Positions 1-6,266 of a stretch of 7,236 bases of DNA are shown here, one piece after another; the first letter of the stretch is position 1, and every line of letters starts with the position of its first letter. A model generated the notes under the pieces. That model was not told the origin of the DNA and made no database searches. It saw nothing but the letters and a program-made list of their open reading frames with translations. Source of the DNA: Gemmatimonadota bacterium (GTDB taxonomy: Bacteria; Gemmatimonadota; Gemmatimonadetes; Gemmatimonadales; GWC2-71-9). The position numbers were made by a program, and so were the translations under genes. Where the stretch lies: NCBI GenBank assembly GCA_016180765.1, contig JACPAP010000159.1, forward strand, positions 1 through 7,236, read 5' to 3'.

Positions 1-206
1 GATCCGCCGTCGTGGGGTCCGGAGGTCGTGGTGGTGCGGGTGTGGTCACGGCGCGCAAGGCGCTTCGGTAGTTTCAGGCGATGAGAGCGCCGGTGGGTCC
101 CGAAGGGCGCGTTAGTGCCCCGGCTGTGCGCTCCTACACGTCGCTTGCGGTAGCACTACAGCGACCGGAGGGGCCCACCGGCGCTCTGATCGTCTGAGGG
201 GCCGCG
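1..206. other. Non-coding left end downstream of the operon
   Basis: No convincing gene was found here on either strand. Positions 1-73 are GC-rich without a recognisable motif. Positions 74-197 hold the structured inverted repeat described separately. The segment lies just after the last gene of the leftward operon, so it should contain the operon's 3' end, but no hairpin followed by a T-run on the minus strand is visible. Confidence 0.5.
74..197 (+). repeat. Long inverted repeat with internal hairpins, possible structured RNA or mobile-element remnant
   Basis: Two 27-base arms (74-100 and 171-197) are reverse complements at 24 of 27 positions, with a perfect 14-base core AGAGCGCCGGTGGG, and they enclose 70 bases. 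The enclosed part can form two more hairpins: 105-112 with 126-133, and 140-145 with 160-165 (GTCGCT/AGCGAC). The result is a three-way junction. Read as plus-strand RNA, two of the three arm deviations are G-U pairs and only 83/188 is a true mismatch. Read from the minus strand they become C-A mismatches. No T-run follows on either side, so a simple intrinsic terminator is unlikely. It starts 10 bases beyond the CHAD-CYTH stop codon. I do not recognise the family. The inverted repeat is certain; an RNA or mobile-element role is inference. Confidence 0.6.
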
Positions 207-1565
207 TCACCGCGCCAGGTTCAGGTTCACGTACTCGGGCTCGCCGGTCACTTCGCGAACCACCAACGGCTTGAGCCACGCGGGAAGCTGCACCCGCCGC
301 CGCACCGCCGGGACTTCAACTTCGGCCAGGACCAGGTCCCGGTCCCGGAACTGATCGATCTCCCAGGTCAGGTCGCGCTCGCGGCGGTGGTACCGGCGCT
401 TCGCCACCCGCCTGCCCTCGGTCAGCGGCCAGAGCGCCTCGAACAGCTCCTTGGTGGTTTCTTCCTCCAGCTCCAGCCGGTCGAGACCGGTTCCTGCCTT
501 GACGCAGCGGTAGTAGTGCTCGCCGTCGAGCCCGCACATCACCCGCAGGCGTTCCTGCAACGCGGCGCCCGGAAGCCAGCCCTGGTGGATCTCCACGCCG
601 GCGGCGCCTTGCAGCTCCGGCGGAACGGCCCGGAGGAGGTACTTGTGCTCGATCTCCCGCGCGGGACCCGCGGCCAGAAGGCTTTGGGCCAGACCCTGAG
701 CCCGAGGGAAGAACTCCCCGGCTCCCGACACCAACCACTCGGGACGCAGGACGGCGAACCGGTCGGCCTCACGGGCGCCGGCGCGCTCCAGCAACGCAGC
801 CAGGCCAGCCCGCGCAGCGGCCGGGGCTCTGGGCTTGGCCAGCTCGGCCGCCAGGACGTGAAGATCGTGCAGCTCCCCCAACAGGTCCTGTAGCCCGCGC
901 AGGCGTTGGATCAAGGCAGCGGCTTCCTCACGATAGTGCTCCAGCGGCTCTAGCAGATACCGCAGGCGTTTGGCGCGAATGCGGGCCGCATGAATCGCCG
1001 GCTCGTCAGCCGGACCGTGGATCTGCTCGAGCCGCTGCTGCAACCCGACGGTGTGCGCCTGGAGCAGCGAAGCGGTGACGGCTCCGAAGCGATCGACGCC
1101 GGGACTCGCCGGACGACGCAACTGGCCTCGCAGGACCGGCTCCACCCGACCGAACAGCTTGGCCGTGGTGCGCACCGCCCCCCGGTACGTCTGGTCCCGC
1201 CGCTCCTCCAGCCGGCCGGTGAGCCACGCGGCGCCGCCCAGGTGCTCCGGGCTCAAATCCTGGCTGGCCTGCTGGATCCAGGCGAGATGGACCTCGGCAT
1301 CCCGCCCCGCGTTAGTGGCCTCGGCCAGGTCTCGCAGCGCCTTGCGGGCTCGCTTCGGGACCGATTTGCCCAGGTAGGGACGGTAGGCCGTGGTCCAGGA
1401 CCGGAGGCGGCGGAGGGCCACGCGGAAGTCGTGCAACGCGTCCGGATCGTCCCCGTCACCGAGGCGCTGGCTGAGCGATCGGGCCCGCCGCAGAAGCTCC
1501 CGCGCGATCAGTCGAGCGCCGCGCTCGGCCGGGAGATCCAGGAGATCCGGCGGCAGACGGGCCAT
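207..1565 (-). CDS. CHAD-CYTH fusion protein (polyphosphate-binding domain plus triphosphatase-like domain)
   Basis: This 452-residue protein is predicted to be cytoplasmic, with no signal peptide or membrane segment. Residues about 15-280 form a CHAD domain of basic helices, seen in HDFRVALRRLRS (45-56), IHAARIRAKRLRYLLE (191-206) and LGELHDLHVL (229-238). CHAD domains bind inorganic polyphosphate and some locate to polyphosphate granules. Residues about 301-452 form a CYTH (triphosphate tunnel) domain: the ExExK motif EIEHK (304-308), RLR (339-341), K356, ELEEE (365-369), GRRVAKRRY (384-392), WEID (401-404) and LAEVEVP (413-419). This half resembles the short bacterial tripolyphosphatases of the NeuTTM type. 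The order is CHAD then CYTH, the reverse of E. coli YgiF. The ATG at 1565 is chosen because a longer start at 1667 would overlap sixA by about 100 bases and adds 34 low-complexity residues. The stop of sixA is one base upstream, which implies translational coupling. Likely role: bind polyphosphate and cleave tripolyphosphate. Substrate is inferred. Confidence 0.9.
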   Translation of the reverse strand: MARLPPDLLDLPAERGARLIARELLRRARSLSQRLGDGDDPDALHDFRVALRRLRSWTTAYRPYLGKSVPKRARKALRDLAEATNAGRDAEVHLAWIQQASQDLSPEHLGGAAWLTGRLEERRDQTYRGAVRTTAKLFGRVEPVLRGQLRRPASPGVDRFGAVTASLLQAHTVGLQQRLEQIHGPADEPAIHAARIRAKRLRYLLEPLEHYREEAAALIQRLRGLQDLLGELHDLHVLAAELAKPRAPAAARAGLAALLERAGAREADRFAVLRPEWLVSGAGEFFPRAQGLAQSLLAAGPAREIEHKYLLRAVPPELQGAAGVEIHQGWLPGAALQERLRVMCGLDGEHYYRCVKAGTGLDRLELEEETTKELFEALWPLTEGRRVAKRRYHRRERDLTWEIDQFRDRDLVLAEVEVPAVRRRVQLPAWLKPLVVREVTGEPEYVNLNLAR

Positions 1566-1566
1566 G

Positions 1567-2073
1567 TCAGCTTCGGAGCCCGCGCAGCTGGCCGGGGGTG
1601 AGCAACCAACGGAGCACGCCGGCCCCGGGCTCCACCCGGTCCGGGAACCCGACCAAACAGGCGCCACCCTTCTTGAGCTCGATGAACGACTGCCCCCGCC
1701 CGGCCAGCAACAGGCTCACGATGCGACCCAGCAGCGGCTCGTGCCCCACGGCCGCGACGGCGCCGCGCCGGGACTGCCCTCGCGCCCACTCGGCGAAGGC
1801 ATCGGGGGGTTGATCGGGTTCGAGCGAGATGATGTCGGTGACGGAGAGCCCGCTATAGGCCTTGGCCACGAGGTCCGCCGTTTGCCGCGCCCGCACCAGT
1901 GGGCTCGAGGCCAGCACGTCGAGCGCGGGCACCAGGATCGTCAACCCGCGCGCCACCTGGCGCAGCTTGCGTCGTCCTTCGTCGGTGAGCGGTCGCAGGG
2001 CGTCGTCCTTGCCGCTTGCGGCGAATGCGTCGCGATCTTCTGCGATGCCGTGACGGATGACGAGCAGCTCCAT
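1567..2073 (-). CDS. sixA: SixA-type phosphohistidine phosphatase (histidine phosphatase superfamily)
   Basis: The 168-residue product matches the length of SixA (about 160). The N-terminus MELLVIRHG carries the RHG signature with catalytic His8. SSPLVRARQTA (56-66) is the second conserved segment, with Arg61 and the RxRQTA turn. VGHEP (109-113) holds the second active-site histidine, His111. ELKKGGACLVGF (132-143) is typical of the SixA branch. Characterised SixA proteins remove phosphate from phosphohistidine in cytoplasmic phosphorelay or phosphotransfer proteins; the target here is unknown. The gene starts 11 bases after the ppk1 stop and ends one base before the CHAD-CYTH gene, so it sits inside the polyphosphate operon. 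No strong ribosome binding site precedes the ATG at 2073, which fits coupling to ppk1. Longer in-frame starts reaching 2409 were rejected because they lie inside ppk1 and give Gly/Ala/Arg-rich sequence. Confidence 0.9.
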   Translation of the reverse strand: MELLVIRHGIAEDRDAFAASGKDDALRPLTDEGRRKLRQVARGLTILVPALDVLASSPLVRARQTADLVAKAYSGLSVTDIISLEPDQPPDAFAEWARGQSRRGAVAAVGHEPLLGRIVSLLLAGRGQSFIELKKGGACLVGFPDRVEPGAGVLRWLLTPGQLRGLRS

Positions 2074-2084
2074 GATGACGACCG

Positions 2085-4265
2085 TCAGGTGCGCTGCAAG
2101 ACGCGCTCCGCTCCGGGGTGGGGTTCGACCTGGGCCGGCACTGCGCCCGGAGGTTGGGGGGCCTCGGGCACCAGCCGCTCGCGCGCCGCCTCGCGCGCCA
2201 GCTCCTGCAACACCTGCTGCGACCGCACCGCCGGCGCTCCCGCCGGGACGGACACCGGTTGGTAGCGGCCGTCCACCCGCAGCACCCGCGCCTTCACGTT
2301 GTCCGCCAGGATCGCCGGCAGGATCTCGTCCACCACGCGGAGCTTCGAGCGGTCGTCCTCGAGAGGGAACATCACCTCGATGCGCCGGAAGAAGTTGCGC
2401 GGCATCCAATCCGCGCTCCCCAGGAACACCTCGGGCTCGCCGCCGTTTTCGAAATAGAAGACCCGCGAATGCTCCAGGAGCTTGTCCACGATGCTGGTGA
2501 CACGGATGTCCTCGGAGACTCCAGGGATTCCCGGGCGGAGGCAGCAGATCCCGCGGATCACGAGGTCCACCTTGACCCCGGCCTGCGACGCGCGATACAG
2601 CGCGTCAATGATGGACGGCTCGACCAGGGCGTTCATCTTCACGACGATCCGGCCCAGCCGACCCGCCTCCGCATGCCGCCGCTCCCGGTCGATCAGCTCC
2701 AACACCCGCTCTCGCAGGTCGCCGGGCGCCACGACCAGCCGCTTCCAGCGATACCCGCGCGAGTAGCCGGTGAGCAGGTTGAACAGCTCGCTCACATCCT
2801 CGCCGTATTCGGGTCGCGCGGTGAACAGGCCGAGGTCGGTGTAGATCCGCGCCGTGGTGGCGTTGTAATTGCCGGTGGCGAGGTGAGCGTAGCGCCGGAT
2901 GCCGTCGCCTTCGCGGCGGACCACCAGGGCCGCCTTGCAATGGGTCTTGAGGCCCAGGACTCCGTACACCACGTGGACGCCGGCCTGCTCCAGGGACCGG
3001 GCCCAGGTGATGTTGGCCTCCTCCTCGTGCCGCGCGCGGAGCTCCACCAGCGCAGTGACCTGCTTGCCGTTCTGGGCCGCGCGGCCCAGGGCGGTGATGA
3101 TGGGGCTCAAGCCGCTGGTCCGGTACAGGGTCTGCTTGATGGCGAGTACTTGGGGATCGTCCGCCGCGCGTTCGATGAAGTCCACCACGCAGCCGAACGA
3201 ATCGTAAGGGTGGTGGACCAGCACGTCTTGCGCCCGGATCACGCCGAAGATGTCGTCGGCGCCGGCGAAGGCGGCGGGGACCCGGGGCAGGAGCGGCTCG
3301 TCGCGCAACGCGCGGAATCCCTCCCGCCGGTGGAGCGCCATGAGCGCCGTGAGGTCCACCGGTCCGGGAACCCGGTACACGTCGCGGGCCTCCAGGTCCA
3401 ACGCGTCCGCCAGCATCTGGACGAACCGGTCATCCGCGTCCGCCGAGATCTCCAGCCGCACGGCTTCTCCCCGAATCCGCTGCCGCAGCGTCTCTTCAAT
3501 GGTCTCCAACAGGTCCTCGGCCTCGTCTTCGTTGATCACCAGGTCGGTGTTGCGGGTGACACGGAAGACCGTATGACCCAGCACCTGGAAGCCACCGAAC
3601 AGCTCTCCCAAGCGGGCGGCGATCAGGTCTTCCAGCAAGAGGAACCGCAGCCGCTCGCCGCCGTCGGGCAACAGCATCACCCGGGGCAGCACCGACGGCA
3701 CCTGTACCACGGCGAACAGGCGCTGGGGGCGGTCCCGATGCGGCCCCTCGATCAGCAGCGCGATGTTGAGGCTCTTGTTGTGGACGTGAGGGAAGGGATG
3801 ACCCGGGTCAATGGCCAGCGGGGTCAACACCGGATACACGCTGGTCTCGAACCCCTGGTTGAGGTACGCGCGTTCGGCCTCATCGAGCCGGTCGAACGTC
3901 ACCCGCTCGATCCCGTGCGCCGCGAGACCCGGGAAGACTTGGTCCGCCAGTACGCGGTACTGCGCGGCCACCAGCTGGTGCGCCCGGTCGGTGAGTCGCG
4001 CCAGCTGCGCCTGGGCATCCCAACCGTCGGCGCCGTAGTCCTGCGGCTCCAGCCCGGCGTACAGCTGTTGCTGCAGCCCTGCCACCCGGATCTCGAAGAA
4101 CTCATCCAGGTTGGACGAGAAGATGGCCAGGAACTTCAACCGTTCGAGCAGCGGCGTCGTCGGATGGTGCGCCTCTTCCAGCACCCGGGCGTTGAACTCG
4201 AGCCAGCTCAACTCGCGGTTCAGGTAGTGATCCGCCGGATACTGCGCCACGTGCCGCTGCTTCAC
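2085..4265 (-). CDS. ppk1: Polyphosphate kinase 1
   Basis: PPK1 reversibly transfers the gamma phosphate of ATP to a growing inorganic polyphosphate chain through an autophosphorylated histidine. The product is 726 residues (E. coli 688). The N domain begins with NRELSWLEFNARVLEEA (16-32) and SNLDEFFEIR (51-60). The catalytic core has HPYDSFG (352-358), KQTLYRTSG (377-385), the first active-site segment LKTHCKAAL (439-447), GNYNATTARIYTD (465-477), and the second segment EHSRVFYFENGG (598-609) with GSADWMPRN (616-624). The E. coli residues as I recall them (Asn45, Arg375, Arg405, His435, Tyr468, Arg564, His592) all appear at a constant +7 offset: Asn52, Arg382, Arg412, His442, Tyr475, Arg571, His599. 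All expected catalytic residues are therefore present. The GTG start at 4265 is chosen because GGGAGGGAAGG lies directly upstream and the GTG overlaps the ppx TGA as GTGA. The last 50 or so residues are a Pro/Ala/Glu-rich tail. Confidence 0.97.
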   Translation of the reverse strand: MKQRHVAQYPADHYLNRELSWLEFNARVLEEAHHPTTPLLERLKFLAIFSSNLDEFFEIRVAGLQQQLYAGLEPQDYGADGWDAQAQLARLTDRAHQLVAAQYRVLADQVFPGLAAHGIERVTFDRLDEAERAYLNQGFETSVYPVLTPLAIDPGHPFPHVHNKSLNIALLIEGPHRDRPQRLFAVVQVPSVLPRVMLLPDGGERLRFLLLEDLIAARLGELFGGFQVLGHTVFRVTRNTDLVINEDEAEDLLETIEETLRQRIRGEAVRLEISADADDRFVQMLADALDLEARDVYRVPGPVDLTALMALHRREGFRALRDEPLLPRVPAAFAGADDIFGVIRAQDVLVHHPYDSFGCVVDFIERAADDPQVLAIKQTLYRTSGLSPIITALGRAAQNGKQVTALVELRARHEEEANITWARSLEQAGVHVVYGVLGLKTHCKAALVVRREGDGIRRYAHLATGNYNATTARIYTDLGLFTARPEYGEDVSELFNLLTGYSRGYRWKRLVVAPGDLRERVLELIDRERRHAEAGRLGRIVVKMNALVEPSIIDALYRASQAGVKVDLVIRGICCLRPGIPGVSEDIRVTSIVDKLLEHSRVFYFENGGEPEVFLGSADWMPRNFFRRIEVMFPLEDDRSKLRVVDEILPAILADNVKARVLRVDGRYQPVSVPAGAPAVRSQQVLQELAREAARERLVPEAPQPPGAVPAQVEPHPGAERVLQRT

Positions 4266-4277
4266 GCCTTCCCTCCC
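4262..4277 (-). promoter_or_regulatory. ppk1 ribosome binding site overlapping the ppx 3' end (GTGA start/stop overlap)
   Basis: Read on the minus strand, the purine-rich GGGAGGGAAGG precedes GTGA, in which GTG starts ppk1 and TGA ends ppx. This strong Shine-Dalgarno-like sequence decides the GTG start over an ATG at 4436 that would add 57 Gly/Arg-rich residues inside ppx. The overlap predicts translational coupling of the two enzymes. Confidence 0.7.
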
Positions 4278-5935
4278 GCCACCACCGCCAGCGGCGCCGG
4301 ACCCCGCTCCGGACCCATGCGGTCCGGGGCCCGGGCCAGCCCGGAGACCGCGCTGCTGCCCGGCTTGGTCCACTCGAACCGGAGCGAGACGCCGAAGGCC
4401 TTCTCGAACAGCCCGGCCTTCCGCTCCGCGTCCCACAGCTCCACGCGCGGCGAGCGAGACGCGAGCACCTCCAGCCGGGCCCCGCGCCCCGACACCTGGC
4501 AGCGAACGCCGGTGACCGCCTGGGTGTGGGTGCGGTCGAGCCCGTCAGCCACCCGCAGGATCCCCGCCAGCTGTCGCACCAATCGCTGATCCTCCCGGTC
4601 GAGCCGGGCGAGGTTCTGGTGCGACCGCTTGGGGAGCGCGCGCCGGTGATAACGCGCCACATTGGCGATCAGCTCCACTTCGCGCGCGGTGAAGCCCGCC
4701 AGATCGCCGTGCATGATCAGGTGGTACGCGTGCTTGTGGTGCTTCGCGTGGTTGATGAGGTAGCCGATATCGTGGAGCAGTGTCGCGGCCTGCAGCAGGT
4801 CCCGCGCGTCGTCCGGGAGCCGGTAGGTATCCCGCAGTTGCTCGAACAGCGCCAGGGCCAGCTCCGCCACGTGGGCGCAGTGCCGCTCGTTGGAGCGACA
4901 GCGGCGCGCGAACCGACGCACCCGCTCCAGGCGATCCAGCGTCTCGGCGATGACCGGGGCAGCGGCCCCGGCGTGCTCTTGCATCATGGATAGCAGCACG
5001 CCGTCGCGGATGCCCCGGTCGTTGACCACCACCCGCTGGGTGCCGAGCCGCTTGGCGAGTCGGGCCACCACCGCCGCCCCGGCCACCAAGATATCGGCGC
5101 GCTTGGGGTTCACCCCGGGGATCTGGCGGCGCGCCCCAAGCGGCGTTTCCCGCAGCCGGTCCAGCAGGCGCACCACATCGCCCCGGGTCAACACGTATCC
5201 CTGGATGGGACCCGGCTCGCCTTCGCGGGCGGAACGGGCCATCTGCGCCAGGTTGGAGAACGTGCCGCCGCTGCCGATCATCACTTCGGCCGCAAACGGC
5301 GGCTTCCCCACGACGCCTTTGATGGTGTCGTCGATGGCGCGCTTGAGCTGCTTCCAGTGCCGGGGTTTCAGCGGGTCGGACCGGACCCATCGCTCGGTAA
5401 GGCGAACCGCGCCCAAGGGCAGAGAGTGGATGCGGTCCACCACCCCGCCCAGGGCCAGGATCACTTCGGTGCTGCCGCCGCCGATATCCACCACGGCCGT
5501 GGACTGGCCCTCCAGGCCGAAATGCCGCTGCACGCTCTGGAAGGCGAGCTGCGCCTCCTCGTCCGCCGAGATGACCTCCACCCGGAGCCGGTGACGCCGC
5601 CAGGCCTCCCGGCAGAATTGGCGGCCGTTGGTCGCCTCGCGCACCGCGCTGGTGGCAATGGCCCGGAGTTCCTTCACCCCGAAGCCATCCGCGATGGCCT
5701 TCATCTTCCCTAGCGCTTCGAGCGTGCGCTCCATGGGCACGTGCCCCAGGCGGCCGCTGCGATAGAGGCCGCGGCCGAGCCGGGACATCTCCTGCTCTTC
5801 GTCCAGGACCCGATAGGTGCCGTCCGGCTCCACTTCGGCCACGATGAGCCGGACGGAGTTGGTGCCGACGTCGATCGCCGCGAGACGCGGGCGATCGGTG
5901 GCGGGCGCCGGGCCGGGAGTTTCAAGGGGGGTCAT
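4262..5935 (-). CDS. ppx: Exopolyphosphatase / GppA-type phosphatase with C-terminal HD domain
   Basis: Members release terminal phosphate from polyphosphate and/or hydrolyse pppGpp. The 557-residue cytoplasmic product has an ASKHA fold: phosphate-1 loop AIDVGTNSVRLIV (20-32), AIATSAVREATNG (92-104), VISADEEAQLAF (121-132) with the probable catalytic Glu127, VVDIGGGSTEVIL (148-160), SLPLGAVRLTE (171-181) and GSGGTFSNLA (221-230). A C-terminal HD domain follows, with His355, HDIG (388-391), His409, His430 and Asp464 in RVADGLDR. Residues from about 525 are a low-complexity tail. The ATG at 5935 is the first start after an in-frame TAG six codons upstream; no good ribosome binding site lies close to it. 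It is the first gene of the operon and overlaps ppk1 by four bases. Ppx and GppA cannot be told apart with certainty from sequence, but the ppk1 partner favours exopolyphosphatase. Confidence 0.93.
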   Translation of the reverse strand: MTPLETPGPAPATDRPRLAAIDVGTNSVRLIVAEVEPDGTYRVLDEEQEMSRLGRGLYRSGRLGHVPMERTLEALGKMKAIADGFGVKELRAIATSAVREATNGRQFCREAWRRHRLRVEVISADEEAQLAFQSVQRHFGLEGQSTAVVDIGGGSTEVILALGGVVDRIHSLPLGAVRLTERWVRSDPLKPRHWKQLKRAIDDTIKGVVGKPPFAAEVMIGSGGTFSNLAQMARSAREGEPGPIQGYVLTRGDVVRLLDRLRETPLGARRQIPGVNPKRADILVAGAAVVARLAKRLGTQRVVVNDRGIRDGVLLSMMQEHAGAAAPVIAETLDRLERVRRFARRCRSNERHCAHVAELALALFEQLRDTYRLPDDARDLLQAATLLHDIGYLINHAKHHKHAYHLIMHGDLAGFTAREVELIANVARYHRRALPKRSHQNLARLDREDQRLVRQLAGILRVADGLDRTHTQAVTGVRCQVSGRGARLEVLASRSPRVELWDAERKAGLFEKAFGVSLRFEWTKPGSSAVSGLARAPDRMGPERGPAPLAVVAGGKA

Positions 5936-5962
5936 AGGCGAGCTTAAACACTACTCCAACCG

Positions 5963-5991
5963 TCTATACCGTGCCAATCACAGCGGCGTAA
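5963..5991 (-). promoter_or_regulatory. Weak candidate promoter for the ppx-ppk1-sixA-CHAD/CYTH operon
   Basis: On the minus strand a TATAGA box (5963-5968) lies about 28 bases upstream of the ppx ATG. A poor -35-like TTACGC (5986-5991) stands 17 bases further up. The -10 match is four of six and the -35 match is weak, so this is a guess. An alternative -10-like TAGAAT (6063-6068) lies in the most AT-rich stretch of the region but has no good -35. Confidence 0.25.
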
Positions 5992-6138
5992 CGAATCTTC
6001 AACCGCGCTTTACACCGGTGTCGACCTTGCCGACCAGTGGCCGCCGTCTGGCCTGCTAACGTATTCTAATAACACAAATTCTGTTGGCTGGCGAGTGCTC
6101 GCTCACATCTACCAACGCGATGCTTCCGTGAGGTTTTT

Positions 6139-6234
6139 ACCGCAGAGAACGCAGAGACCTAACGGAGAGAGCGCAGAGGTATGCTGACCATGGGTTTTTC
6201 AGACTACCTCTGCGGTCTCTGCGTGCTCTGCGGT
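6139..6234. repeat. Imperfect palindrome of CGCAGAG heptamers (MITE-like or dispersed repeat)
   Basis: The left arm 6139-6159 and the right arm 6214-6234 are reverse complements at 20 of 21 positions. Inside them GCAGAGGTA (6173-6181) matches TACCTCTGC (6205-6213) perfectly. The left arm carries 13 extra bases (6160-6172), and the loop is 6182-6204. The arms consist of CGCAGAG units at 6141, 6150 and 6172, plus a variant CGGAGAG at 6163, mirrored by CTCTGCG at 6208, 6217 and 6226. The usual spacing is 9 bases. I recall similar 'CGCAGAG' palindromes scattered between genes of many environmental bacteria, so this is probably one copy of a dispersed repeat. It lies 32 bases past the DUF4198 stop. 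No T-run follows on the minus strand, so it is not a classical terminator. Confidence 0.8.
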
Positions 6235-6266
6235 GAATCCCTCGTCATAGCAGCAGTGGGGCAGGA

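Larger units (their letters stand above)
5936..6266. other. Intergenic region between the DUF4198 gene and the polyphosphate operon
   Basis: These 331 bases contain no supportable gene. The composition is clearly more AT-rich than the flanks, especially around 6059-6085. From right to left it holds the CGCAGAG palindrome (6139-6234), a short dyad GCGAG-TG-CTCGC (6091-6102), the AT-rich stretch and the candidate promoter near 5963-5991. It must contain the 3' end of the DUF4198 transcript and probably the operon promoter. Confidence 0.6.

Noticed and set aside
81..197. Small plus-strand ORF of 38 codons starting in the left arm and ending in the right arm of the inverted repeat
   Set aside because: It has no clear ribosome binding site and no recognisable product, and it is explained by the repeat arms. 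Its match to the arm boundaries is noted but is probably chance.
1..206. tRNA or integron attC site at the left end
   Set aside because: The arms and loops do not fit a tRNA cloverleaf, and the conserved attC core sequences (RYYYAAC and GTTRRRY) were not found.
1567..2409. Longer sixA reading frame starting inside ppk1
   Set aside because: The extra residues are Gly/Ala/Arg-rich and overlap ppk1 by more than 300 bases. The RHG motif begins directly after the ATG at 2073, as in known SixA proteins.
2118..4589. Very long plus-strand ORF (823 codons) antisense to ppk1
   Set aside because: It shadows ppk1 and has His/Gln/Arg/Val-rich low-complexity translation with no recognisable domain. Such antisense ORFs are expected in high-GC DNA, and all catalytic motifs lie on the minus strand.
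5960..5980. Sigma-54-like TGGCAC on the minus strand upstream of ppx
   Set aside because: The -24-like TGGCAC is present, but the bases at the -12 position (AGACG) do not match TTGCA.
6139..6234. CRISPR array or intrinsic terminator
   Set aside because: The repeated heptamers are short, only 9-13 bases apart and arranged as a palindrome without spacers. No T-run follows the hairpin on the minus strand.
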